From: Ignavibacteria bacterium | Lineage (GTDB): Bacteria > Bacteroidota > Ignavibacteria > Ignavibacteriales > Melioribacteraceae | Length of the DNA: 6,044 nt | NCBI GenBank assembly: GCA_027347545.1 | Contig: DAIEQT010000523.1 | Location: 1-6,044, forward strand | Direction: 5' to 3' | In this document: positions 1 to 6,003 of the stretch, in pieces | How positions within the stretch are numbered: position 1 is the stretch's first letter | Layout: each line of letters starts with the position of its first letter | Made by a program: the position numbers and the translations under genes | Notes under the pieces: generated by a model | What the model was told of the DNA's origin: nothing | What the model saw: the letters and a program-made list of their open reading frames with translations, nothing else | Database searches by the model: none

Positions 1-264
1 ATCAATTTCCAAGAAATCTCTGTTAATGAATTCTACGCTTGGATAACTGAGCCTCAAGCCATCAATCACACGTTTGTCAATTTCAATTGCACTGTATTGC
101 TTAACTGTTTTGGAAAGCTGAGAAGTTAACGCTCCTTGTCCCGGTCCAATTTCCACAACGTTGTCATCTTCAGTTGGTGCAAACTGGTTAACAATTTTCT
201 GGATTGTGTTCTTATCAACAAGATAATTTTGCCCGAAACGCTTAAGCGGCCTCAGTTTTTCCAC
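1..264 (-). CDS. rsmA: 16S rRNA (adenine-N6,N6)-dimethyltransferase RsmA/KsgA, 5' part
   Basis: Only the first 88 codons are present; the gene runs off the left edge with a whole codon at base 1. The family dimethylates two adjacent adenines near the 3' end of 16S rRNA, using S-adenosylmethionine, during late small-subunit assembly. The translated start carries the family signature: an N-terminal KRFGQNYLVDKN block (residues 8-19), then the SAM-binding motif I VVEIGPGQGALT (36-47), then the acidic motif II AIEIDKRVI (59-67). NRDFLEID at 81-88 leads towards motif III. The start is a GTG at 264-262. An in-frame TAA lies nine codons' distance or less upstream, no ATG fits, and AGGAAAG (273-267 read on the minus strand) is a reasonable ribosome binding site. 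The gene is divergent from the glycosyltransferase and appears unrelated to it in function. Family assignment is very secure; GTG as start is likely. Confidence 0.95.
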   Translation of the reverse strand, partial: MEKLRPLKRFGQNYLVDKNTIQKIVNQFAPTEDDNVVEIGPGQGALTSQLSKTVKQYSAIEIDKRVIDGLRLSYPSVEFINRDFLEID

Positions 265-335
265 GTCTTTCCTATATTTTCTTTAGCAATATAACTTTTA
301 CGGTCTTAAATTATCAGCGTAATTTTATCCGGTTT
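265..335. promoter_or_regulatory. Divergent intergenic region, presumed back-to-back promoters
   Basis: These 71 AT-rich bases separate rsmA (minus) from the glycosyltransferase gene (plus), so they must hold or overlap the start signals of both unless transcription enters from outside the window. TAACTTTT at 292-299 on the plus strand, and TATATTGC overlapping it on the minus strand, loosely resemble the Bacteroidota -7 element TAnnTTTG. I find no convincing -33 partner for either. The region is called from gene orientation; the exact promoter positions are not established. Confidence 0.35.
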
Positions 336-1436
336 ATGATGACACTTTTTGAAATAATTTTTACCGCCGCGGTTTCGCTTTATTTTATTCAACTAATTGT
401 TTTTTCGGTTGGTGCCGCAAAAAAATATCCAAAATTAAGAGACGAGGAACTACCGACTGCAACAGTCATAGTTGCGGCGAGAAACGAAGAAGACAAAATT
501 CTTGATTGCATAACCTCGCTGAACTCTCTTGATTTTCCGGAAGGTAAGTTGGAAATCATTCTTGTGAATGATCATTCTACCGACAGGACAGGAGACATTA
601 TTTCTGAATACATTAAAGACAAACCGAAATTCAAATTGATTGTTCCGGAAAAAGCGATTGGCTCGCTCAAAGGGAAAACGAACGCGCTTGCTAACGCGAT
701 TAAAATTGCTGGCGGCGAAGTAATTCTAACCACAGATGCCGACTGCATTGTAAATCCTCTCTGGACAAAGACTTTGGTTTCATACTACAAGAAGGATGTA
801 GCTTTTGTCGGCGGATTTACAACTCAAGAAGACAGTACAACGTTTGAGGGAATGCAAGCGATTGATTTTCTTTTTCTACTTACAGTTGCCGGCGGCGCGT
901 TAAACTTAGGCAAACCGCTTGCAGCAATTGGAAACAATATGTCTTACCGCAAAAGTGTTTACGAAGAAATCGGCGGCTACGAAAGTATCCCTTTTTCGAT
1001 AACGGAAGATTTGCGCTTGCTAATGGCAATTTATGATTTGAAAAAATACAAATGCATTTATCCGTTAGATTACGATTCGATGATTACATCCAAAACGTGC
1101 CCGGATATGCCGGCTCTTTTCTGGCAGAAAAAGCGCTGGGGCGTTGGCGGAGTTGATAGCGATTTAGTCGGTTACCTAATAATGGCTTGGGGCTATATCT
1201 CTAAAGCAGCAATGGTGTTAACTCCATTGTTTTTCTCGCTAACGGCTTTATATTTGTGCATCTTCAAAGTGGCTGTGGATTTTTTCTTTATCAAGCCGGT
1301 ATTTAACCGTTTGCGCGTAAGAATGAAATTCACTCACTTCATTGCTTTTGAAATTTACTATATAATTTATGTTTTGATACTGCCGTTTATTGTACTGCCA
1401 AACAGAAAAGTAAAATGGAAAGGAAGAACTTTTTGA
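336..1436 (+). CDS. Membrane-anchored family 2 glycosyltransferase
   Basis: A 366-residue GT-A fold glycosyltransferase of the processive-like GT2 type, expected to move a sugar from a nucleotide-sugar donor at the cytoplasmic face of the inner membrane. An N-terminal membrane helix (about 4-26) is followed by the catalytic domain starting at TVIVAARNEE (43-52). The key residues are present: the nucleotide-contacting aspartate in VNDHS (D79), the metal-binding DxD as DAD (134-136), the acceptor-side TED (223-225) and a QxxRW-like QKKRW (264-268). Two to three hydrophobic segments (about 280-312 and 335-355) close the protein, ending in the basic tail WKGRTF. QxxRW and C-terminal helices also occur in cellulose/hyaluronan synthase-like enzymes, but the protein is short for those, so the product could be a glycolipid or a polysaccharide. 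Two ATG codons lie in tandem (336, 339) with no clear Shine-Dalgarno; either could be used. Donor and acceptor cannot be read from the sequence. Confidence 0.88.
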   Translation: MMTLFEIIFTAAVSLYFIQLIVFSVGAAKKYPKLRDEELPTATVIVAARNEEDKILDCITSLNSLDFPEGKLEIILVNDHSTDRTGDIISEYIKDKPKFKLIVPEKAIGSLKGKTNALANAIKIAGGEVILTTDADCIVNPLWTKTLVSYYKKDVAFVGGFTTQEDSTTFEGMQAIDFLFLLTVAGGALNLGKPLAAIGNNMSYRKSVYEEIGGYESIPFSITEDLRLLMAIYDLKKYKCIYPLDYDSMITSKTCPDMPALFWQKKRWGVGGVDSDLVGYLIMAWGYISKAAMVLTPLFFSLTALYLCIFKVAVDFFFIKPVFNRLRVRMKFTHFIAFEIYYIIYVLILPFIVLPNRKVKWKGRTF

Positions 1437-1461
1437 AATCGCAGCCGGTAAATAAATTTTT

Positions 1462-1467
1462 AGGAGG
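1462..1467 (+). promoter_or_regulatory. Strong ribosome binding site (AGGAGG) of the DUF1207-like gene
   Basis: AGGAGG stands six bases before the ATG at 1474. It is the only near-perfect Shine-Dalgarno in the window and fixes that start. The other plus-strand genes have weak or no such site, as is common in Bacteroidota-related lineages, so this gene may be translated more strongly than its neighbours. Confidence 0.8.
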
Positions 1468-1473
1468 TCGGAG

Positions 1474-2292
1474 ATGAAAAAAATATTCTGTTTGTTATTG
1501 CTTGTGTCATCTCTTCAATTTGCCCAGCAGATTGAATTTTTCCCGGGTCAGTTAAACGTTAAGCCGTTTGTAGCTAATGTGATAGAACCGAAGCTTGGCT
1601 TTATGTTCAAGACTAAGGGAAACGAACTTAGATTAGATATTGGTAATTCTGTTGATCTTGCCAAGCTTTATACAACCTCCGGCGATATTTCCGTTGGGGC
1701 TGATTTATTCACATGGACGCTACTACGCAAAGAGGATAATTTTCATTTCCCGGTTGATGCTGTAGATTATTTATTCGGCTTGAACTTCGGCTTCAAGAAA
1801 TCTGTGCACGATTATTCTTTTGGCGCTCGCTTAAGACTAAGCCACATCAGCGCTCATTTTGTTGATGGACACTATGATAAAGATAAATCAGCGTGGCGTA
1901 ACGGGCGAACACCGCGCGTTTATTCACGTGAGTTTATTGAGGTAATGCCCTTCTATCAATTTAAGCAGCTTAGAATGTACGCCGGCTTTACATATCTGTT
2001 CCATGTCGATCCGGAAGTTCAGCATCACGATTTTTATCAAGCGGGTTTTGATTACTACAGAAAGGATCTTTTTGGTCCCGACCTTTCCCCATACTTTGCT
2101 TACGACTTAAAACAAACCGGCGCAATTCGCAGTACACCAAACCATTCTTTTAACGCCGGGGTTAAGCTTGGCAAACCGCATGGAAGAGGAATTAGCTTAT
2201 ACTTTCAATACTATTCCGGATTCAGCATTCATGGTGAGTATTTTGACTTCAGAGAAAAATATGCCGGAATTGGCTTAAACTTGGATTTTTAG
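1474..2292 (+). CDS. DUF1207-like outer-membrane beta-barrel protein
   Basis: A 272-residue exported protein of unknown function. A signal peptide is evident: MKK, a leucine-rich core and a cleavage site near FAQ-Q (about residue 18). The mature part has alternating aromatic/hydrophobic strands and ends in phenylalanine (LNLDF), as outer-membrane barrels do. Several blocks match what I remember of the DUF1207 family: VKPFVANVIEPKLGFMF (29-45), RLRLSHISAH (119-128), SREFIEVMPFYQF followed by YAGFTYLFHVDP (151-180), and the closing strand pair SLYFQYYSGFSIHGEYF (241-257) with YAGIGLNLDF. The protein is shorter than the roughly 400 residues I associate with that family. It lies 37 bases after the glycosyltransferase and one base before the M50 protease gene, so it is probably in one operon with them. 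Family membership is from memory of motifs and needs a profile search; the outer-membrane location is more secure than the family name. Confidence 0.7.
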   Translation: MKKIFCLLLLVSSLQFAQQIEFFPGQLNVKPFVANVIEPKLGFMFKTKGNELRLDIGNSVDLAKLYTTSGDISVGADLFTWTLLRKEDNFHFPVDAVDYLFGLNFGFKKSVHDYSFGARLRLSHISAHFVDGHYDKDKSAWRNGRTPRVYSREFIEVMPFYQFKQLRMYAGFTYLFHVDPEVQHHDFYQAGFDYYRKDLFGPDLSPYFAYDLKQTGAIRSTPNHSFNAGVKLGKPHGRGISLYFQYYSGFSIHGEYFDFREKYAGIGLNLDF

Positions 2293-2293
2293 A

Positions 2294-3283
2294 ATGCCTG
2301 AAACTTCCCAATCATCTTTTAGAAAGAGTTTGAATCTTAAGCTGAAGGAAAATCCCTTAATTAATCTGGGGCTATTCCTTGCTACTTTTGTTACAACAAC
2401 AATTGCCGGAGTTTATTGGACTACAAATATTCAAGGTCCAATTGAATTTTATAACCTTGCTAATGGGTTGCCTTATGCAGTTTCAATTTTATTAATTCTC
2501 GGCGTTCACGAGTTTGGGCATTACTTTGCGGCTGTTGCTCATAAAGTAAAAGCAACTCTTCCTTACTTTATTCCATTTCCTCCGGTTAGCTTGCTAAGTT
2601 TTGGAACGATGGGCGCAGTTATCAAAACAAAGTCAATCATTCCAGATAACAAAGCAATGTTCGATATTGGCGCCGCTGGACCTATTGCCGGGTTTGTAGT
2701 TTGTCTTGCTGTACTGGCTTACGGTTTTACACATTTACCAACAATTGATTATCTGCTGGCAATTCATCCCGATTATTTTTCCCCTGAATATGGCAAGAAT
2801 GCAATCAATTTTGCTTTTGGAGATTCTCTTCTTTTTATTTTAATGCGGGAATTGTTAACAAGTCCGGGACAGTTTGTGCCGCCAATGTCGGAGATTTATC
2901 ACTATCCTTATTTATGTGCCGGCTGGTTTGGTTTGTTCGTTACTTCGATGAATCTAATTCCCGTTGGTCAGCTCGATGGCGGGCACATAATCTATTCTAT
3001 GTTTGGAGGAAAGAAGCATGAAGCCATCGCAAGCGTTTCACTAATTGCGCTGATTTTTTTTGGTGCTATCGGCGTTGTAACTGTTTTCTTCGATCTAGGT
3101 TATTCGTTTGGATGGAGCGGCTGGATGTTTTGGGCGTTCATTCTGTATTTCATCATAAAAGTAAAGCACCCGCCGGTAATTTATTTTGAACAGCTTGGAA
3201 CCGGCAGGATGACCTTAGGAGTGATGGCAATTATTATTTTCATACTTTCATTTACTCCAACTCCGTTTGTAGTTTCTTTTTAG
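2294..3283 (+). CDS. M50-family site-2 protease (EGY/RseP-type intramembrane zinc metalloprotease)
   Basis: A 329-residue polytopic membrane protein with a complete zinc-protease active site. HEFGH (72-76) in a membrane helix supplies two histidine ligands and the catalytic glutamate. NLIPVGQLDGGH (220-231) supplies the aspartate ligand of the NxxPxxxLDGG motif. Between them lie PYFIPFPP (90-97), FGTMGAVI (103-110) and FDIGAAGPIAGF (123-134), an arrangement I associate with the EGY branch of M50 rather than with classical RseP. No PDZ domain is visible. About seven hydrophobic segments are seen (near 24-45, 61-82, 124-146, 205-225, 246-266, 275-289, 308-325). Such enzymes cut transmembrane substrates, often anti-sigma factors or other regulators; the substrate here is unknown. 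The ATG comes one base after the preceding TAG, suggesting translational coupling to the barrel gene. Protease identity is secure, biological role open. Confidence 0.93.
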   Translation: MPETSQSSFRKSLNLKLKENPLINLGLFLATFVTTTIAGVYWTTNIQGPIEFYNLANGLPYAVSILLILGVHEFGHYFAAVAHKVKATLPYFIPFPPVSLLSFGTMGAVIKTKSIIPDNKAMFDIGAAGPIAGFVVCLAVLAYGFTHLPTIDYLLAIHPDYFSPEYGKNAINFAFGDSLLFILMRELLTSPGQFVPPMSEIYHYPYLCAGWFGLFVTSMNLIPVGQLDGGHIIYSMFGGKKHEAIASVSLIALIFFGAIGVVTVFFDLGYSFGWSGWMFWAFILYFIIKVKHPPVIYFEQLGTGRMTLGVMAIIIFILSFTPTPFVVSF

Positions 3284-3298
3284 AGTAGAAAATTAACC

Positions 3299-3326
3299 TT
3301 GCATATTAGAATCAACATACTTTAAT
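3299..3326 (+). promoter_or_regulatory. Weak promoter candidate upstream of the lipoprotein gene
   Basis: TTGCAT (3299-3304) and TTTAAT (3321-3326) are 16 bases apart, giving a sigma-70-like layout with a poor -35 and a fair -10. The Bacteroidota consensus (TTTG...TAnnTTTG) fits less well. AT-rich spacers produce such matches by chance; the position in the only large same-strand gap is the main support. Confidence 0.25.
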
Positions 3327-3351
3327 TTTAGCCCAACAAAAGGAAGAGCTA

Positions 3352-3402
3352 TAGAGAATTTGCTACTGTAATTAACTTGAAAACTAAAAGGCAGTTTCTC
3401 TA
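3352..3402 (+). repeat. Imperfect 12-bp inverted repeat (hairpin with 27-nt loop)
   Basis: TAGAGAATTTGC (3352-3363) and GCAGTTTCTCTA (3391-3402) are inverted copies at 10 of 12 positions. In RNA one of the two mismatches becomes a G-U pair. The loop is AT-rich. The right arm ends on the A of the ATG at 3402, so a transcript from the upstream candidate promoter would fold this just before, or at, the first possible start of the lipoprotein. A T-rich stretch (TTTCTTTTT) begins about six bases beyond, but the loop is too long and the stem too poor in GC for a standard terminator. It could be a leader structure, a protein-binding dyad or chance. Confidence 0.45.
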
Positions 3403-3452
3403 TGAATATTTCTTTTTCACCTCTTAACAAACAATTCTGTGTTAAACCCAAA

Positions 3453-4265
3453 ATGAAAAGACGATTAGCTTTCTTATCATTCGTTTCGCTTGCAGCAGCT
3501 TTCTCTGCTTGCGATAGTATTCCCGATGGAGTTGTGGACAACAAATTTGTTGATTACAAAGTTGTTAGACTGGAATCGCCATCGAGTTTCGTTTATTCAA
3601 ATCCCGATTCACTTTTTACTGCTTCAGTCACAATCCAAAATATTGGAAGTGTAGATCAAGTTTGGCTTTCTGTAAAATCTGTTGACGGAACGAGTTATGT
3701 TACCAGGCAAGCATTCTTAGCTAAAGGAACAGCGACTCAGACTTCAACTACATATACTGTGAAAGTTCCGATGAGCAAAAAAGTTTCCAGCGGAAAATAT
3801 CTTGTAGAGTTCTTTGTGAGTGAAAATATTCATCCTTCACCGTATAATGTATCGAAGGTTGGTGAGCAAGTTTTAGTTTACAACAACAACCAAACCAAAT
3901 ATGCGCCGGTGATTTCCAATCTCGTCCTTGTTGATAAGGTTAATCGGGATACTCCATTTACTTTCACTGTAACAGTTGATGATCAAAATGGACCTGGAGA
4001 TATTGCGCAAGTTACCTTTAAGCTAACACGACCGGATGGAACTGTTGTGATTCCAAATCCAAATACCCCGAATATCAATTACTTCTTAATGGTTGATAAC
4101 GGCGATGCAATTCTTGGTGACGCTAAAGCCGGTGACGGAATTTATTCTTTCAAAAATACTTTTGGTCCAACAGCTCAAACCGGGAACTGGCAATTTGAAT
4201 TTCAAGCTAAAGATAAAAGCGGTGAAGTAAGCAATGTTATCAAACAAACTCTTGTGGTGAACTGA
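3453..4265 (+). CDS. Exported lipoprotein with two Ig-like domains
   Basis: A 270-residue protein with a lipoprotein signal: MKRR, a hydrophobic stretch, then FSAC with the likely lipidated cysteine at 20. The next residue is aspartate, which in Enterobacteria would mean inner-membrane retention but is not reliable in this lineage. I chose ATG 3453 because it gives a compact signal peptide; ATG 3402, with AAAAGG ten bases before it, would add 17 residues. The mature protein appears as two beta-sandwich modules. Residues about 32-143 contain a strand-rich CARDB/Ig-like stretch (ASVTIQNIGSVDQVWLSVKS). Residues about 150-270 start with YAPVISNLVLVD and contain an acidic loop DNGDAILGDAKAGDG (215-229), then SGEVSNVIKQTLVV. 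I recall this second type in many surface proteins of Ignavibacteria-like genomes. No catalytic motif is visible. Its TGA overlaps an ATG (4265) in the next gene's frame, so the two are probably co-transcribed. Lipoprotein status is good; function unknown. Confidence 0.8.
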   Translation: MKRRLAFLSFVSLAAAFSACDSIPDGVVDNKFVDYKVVRLESPSSFVYSNPDSLFTASVTIQNIGSVDQVWLSVKSVDGTSYVTRQAFLAKGTATQTSTTYTVKVPMSKKVSSGKYLVEFFVSENIHPSPYNVSKVGEQVLVYNNNQTKYAPVISNLVLVDKVNRDTPFTFTVTVDDQNGPGDIAQVTFKLTRPDGTVVIPNPNTPNINYFLMVDNGDAILGDAKAGDGIYSFKNTFGPTAQTGNWQFEFQAKDKSGEVSNVIKQTLVVN

Positions 4266-4279
4266 TGGGACTAATAACG

Positions 4280-4357
4280 AAGATTAAGATTAAGAGCAAG
4301 AGCATGAATGAGATCAAGAGCATGAATGAGATCAAGAGCATGAACAAGATCAAGAAC
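4280..4357 (+). repeat. Hexamer-based tandem repeat with an 18-bp higher-order unit
   Basis: Thirteen consecutive hexamers run in one phase, mostly variants of AAGATT/AAGAGC. From 4304 they form an 18-bp unit, ATGAATGAGATCAAGAGC: two identical copies (4304-4321, 4322-4339) and a third with three changes (4340-4357). Each unit carries an in-frame ATG and would encode MNEIKS, MNEIKS, MNKIKN. The same 18-bp pattern returns at 4394-4411, the likely true start of the propeller gene, where it differs from the third copy at three positions. The array keeps the propeller reading frame open back to 4265. Confidence 0.9.
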
Positions 4358-4393
4358 CTGCCTCGCGTTGCCGCAGCCGCAGGCAAGGCGGGC
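4357..4393 (+). repeat. GC-rich hairpin-forming element inside the repeat array
   Basis: This strongly GC-rich stretch sits in AT-rich surroundings. TTGCC (4368-4372) and GGCAA (4382-4386) form a perfect inner stem. CCTGCC (4357-4362) and GGCGGG (4387-4392) can pair outside it with one T-G wobble, leaving TCGCG unpaired on the left side. A competing pairing of CCTGCCTCGC with GCAAGGCGGG is also possible. The hexamer phase of the flanking array resumes exactly after 36 inserted bases. It resembles a REP/MITE-like dispersed palindrome, though no second copy lies in this window. Its right end (AAGG, 4385-4388) could serve as ribosome binding site for ATG 4394. Confidence 0.6.
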
Positions 4394-5995
4394 ATGAGCA
4401 AGATTAAGAAGGAGATTCTTTTAGTGTTATTTGTTCTACTAAGCTTTGCTTCATATTTGAGCGCTCAGAGTATTCCATCTAATTATGGATTGGGAAACCG
4501 CCTGAGCAAAATTTCTGATAACACTCCGGCAAGCAATACTATTGACCGAATTCTCATTCAAGGAAAGAATAATATTTGGCTTGGCACATCACGCGGATTA
4601 AGCCGATCAACAGATAACGGAAGCAGCTGGACAAACTATTACGGCTCTAAGGATTTTGGAAACGAGAGCGTCTCAGCCGTTGGCGAAGGTTTAGGCGCTG
4701 TTTGGGCTGCAACCTGGCATTACATTGAAGATGCTAGCGGCAATCCAATTCCAAAGGGAACCGGTTTAAGATACACTCTTGATAACGGCGCAACATGGAA
4801 AGAGATTAAGCAGCCTGTAGATACAAACGCGGATACAATTACAACATACGGAAACAACAAATTGCGTACACTTCCAATTCCGGTTGGTGAAGGAAATTTT
4901 ATTTACGATATAGCATTTACCAAAAACACAATTTGGATAGTTTCTTATTATGGCGGATTGCGTAAATCAACCGACATGGGCGCAACATGGCAGCGAGTTG
5001 TTCTTCCGCCGGATAATTTGGATGCAATCAAACCTACAGATGTTCTCAATTTTGAATTTTCTTCTTCAGCCGGAAAACTTGGTTACCAGAACAATTTAAA
5101 TCACCGTGCTTTCTCAATTGTTGCTGCGGGTGATGATACACTTTATGTTGGAACGGCTAATGGAATTAATAAGACAACTAATGCAAATGCGCAATACCCA
5201 AGCTGGGTAAAGTTCAATCACACGAATCAGCAAAAACCGGTTAGTGGCAATTTTGTTCTTGCTCTTGATCGTGACGAAACTAATGGAACAATCTGGGCCG
5301 GAACTTGGAAAGCAGAAGGACAAACTGAATATTGGGGAGTTAGTTCTTCTGCAAGCGGCGGCAAAACCTGGGAAATATTTTTAGCTGATGAAAAAGTCCG
5401 CGACTTTGGATTTCGGTACTACACAAACGGTATTACAGATGTTTTTGCCGCTGCGGAAAGCGGACTCTACAGAAGTTCCAACAATGGAATGACTTGGATT
5501 GCAGCACCTAAGATAATTGACAGCGAATCAAAAGTTGAAGTTAAGGCTACTTTGTTTTTAAGTGTTGAGTGTAACGTTCTAAACTCCAACACAACAGAAA
5601 TTTGGATTGGAACGAATGACGGTTTGGTGAAAGCGATAGAAACTCCAACGAGTTCTTGGTTTGAAAAGTGGAAAGTGTATTTTGCTTCCAGCGGAACTGT
5701 TACAACAAGCGAAAGTTTTGCATTCCCAAATCCTTTCAATCCCAAAACGTATTTGGTGCGTGTAAAATATAATTTAGCTAATGTATCGAGCGTTAGTTTA
5801 AGAATTTTCGACTTCGGAATGAACTTAGTGCGGACAGTTTTGCAGAATGCTTCCCGCGGGGCTAATCCGGAACAAATAGATTATTGGGATGGGAAAGATG
5901 ACGCTGGCAAGATTGTTCCAAACGTAGTTTACTTTTACCGTTTGGATATTGGTGACGGCACACCGCTGTTTGGTAAAATTTTGGTAATGATGTGA
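4394..5995 (+). CDS. Secreted Asp-box beta-propeller protein with FlgD-like/type IX sorting C-terminus
   Basis: From ATG 4394 the protein has 533 residues. It opens with a signal peptide (MSKIKKE, a hydrophobic core, cleavage near LSAQ at about 24-25). Asp-box/BNR turns of the form SxDxGxxW follow: STDNGSSW (72-79), TLDNGATW (128-135), STDMGATW (192-199), a degenerate SASGGKTW (319-326) and SSNNGMTW (361-368). They alternate with strands such as NIWLGT, TLYVGT, TIWAGT and EIWIGT, giving roughly seven propeller blades. The last 90 residues hold PNPFNP (445-450), LRIFDFGMNLVRT, WDGKDDAGKIVPNVVYFYRL and a closing KILVMM. This is the FlgD-like Ig module that serves as a type IX secretion signal in related genomes. 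No sialidase active-site set was recognised, so a binding or scaffold role is as likely as an enzyme. An in-frame ATG at 4265, overlapping the lipoprotein's TGA, would add a 43-residue repeat-encoded extension. I prefer 4394 because the signal peptide is then normal. It is followed eight bases later by another gene. Confidence 0.87.
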   Translation: MSKIKKEILLVLFVLLSFASYLSAQSIPSNYGLGNRLSKISDNTPASNTIDRILIQGKNNIWLGTSRGLSRSTDNGSSWTNYYGSKDFGNESVSAVGEGLGAVWAATWHYIEDASGNPIPKGTGLRYTLDNGATWKEIKQPVDTNADTITTYGNNKLRTLPIPVGEGNFIYDIAFTKNTIWIVSYYGGLRKSTDMGATWQRVVLPPDNLDAIKPTDVLNFEFSSSAGKLGYQNNLNHRAFSIVAAGDDTLYVGTANGINKTTNANAQYPSWVKFNHTNQQKPVSGNFVLALDRDETNGTIWAGTWKAEGQTEYWGVSSSASGGKTWEIFLADEKVRDFGFRYYTNGITDVFAAAESGLYRSSNNGMTWIAAPKIIDSESKVEVKATLFLSVECNVLNSNTTEIWIGTNDGLVKAIETPTSSWFEKWKVYFASSGTVTTSESFAFPNPFNPKTYLVRVKYNLANVSSVSLRIFDFGMNLVRTVLQNASRGANPEQIDYWDGKDDAGKIVPNVVYFYRLDIGDGTPLFGKILVMM

Positions 5996-6003
5996 GGCGC
6001 GCC

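Larger units (their letters stand above)
3284..3452 (+). other. 169-bp intergenic region between the protease and lipoprotein genes
   Basis: The largest gap between genes in the window. It is AT-rich and holds a weak promoter candidate (3299-3326) and an imperfect inverted repeat (3352-3402). An in-frame ATG at 3402 could extend the lipoprotein by 17 residues. I see no clear Rho-independent terminator for the protease gene and no small gene or RNA I can name. The gap probably divides two transcription units. Confidence 0.5.

Noticed and set aside
3386..3402. ATG 3402 with upstream AAAAGG as the lipoprotein start
   Set aside because: Possible but less likely: it adds 17 residues including an extra cysteine before a compact, normal lipoprotein signal, and the site is ten bases away and lies next to or in a potential hairpin.
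3352..3415. The dyad as a Rho-independent terminator of the protease gene
   Set aside because: The stem is low in GC with a 27-nt loop, and the T-rich stretch is separated from the stem by several bases.
3293..3544. An 83-codon open frame on the minus strand across the protease-lipoprotein spacer
   Set aside because: It overlaps the lipoprotein's signal-peptide region antisense, has no recognisable motif and no ribosome binding site, and its composition looks like reverse-read coding sequence.
4280..4357. The short repeats as a possible CRISPR array
   Set aside because: The units are contiguous 6/18-bp tandem copies with no spacers, and no cas gene is nearby.
4489..5500. Sialidase activity for the propeller, because of its Asp-box repeats
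   Set aside because: Asp boxes are structural turns shared by many propellers, and I could not find the arginine triad/FRIP-type active-site set.
5114..5745. Minus-strand open frames of 69 and 92 codons inside the propeller gene
   Set aside because: Both are antisense to a well-supported Asp-box protein and show no domain or translation signal.
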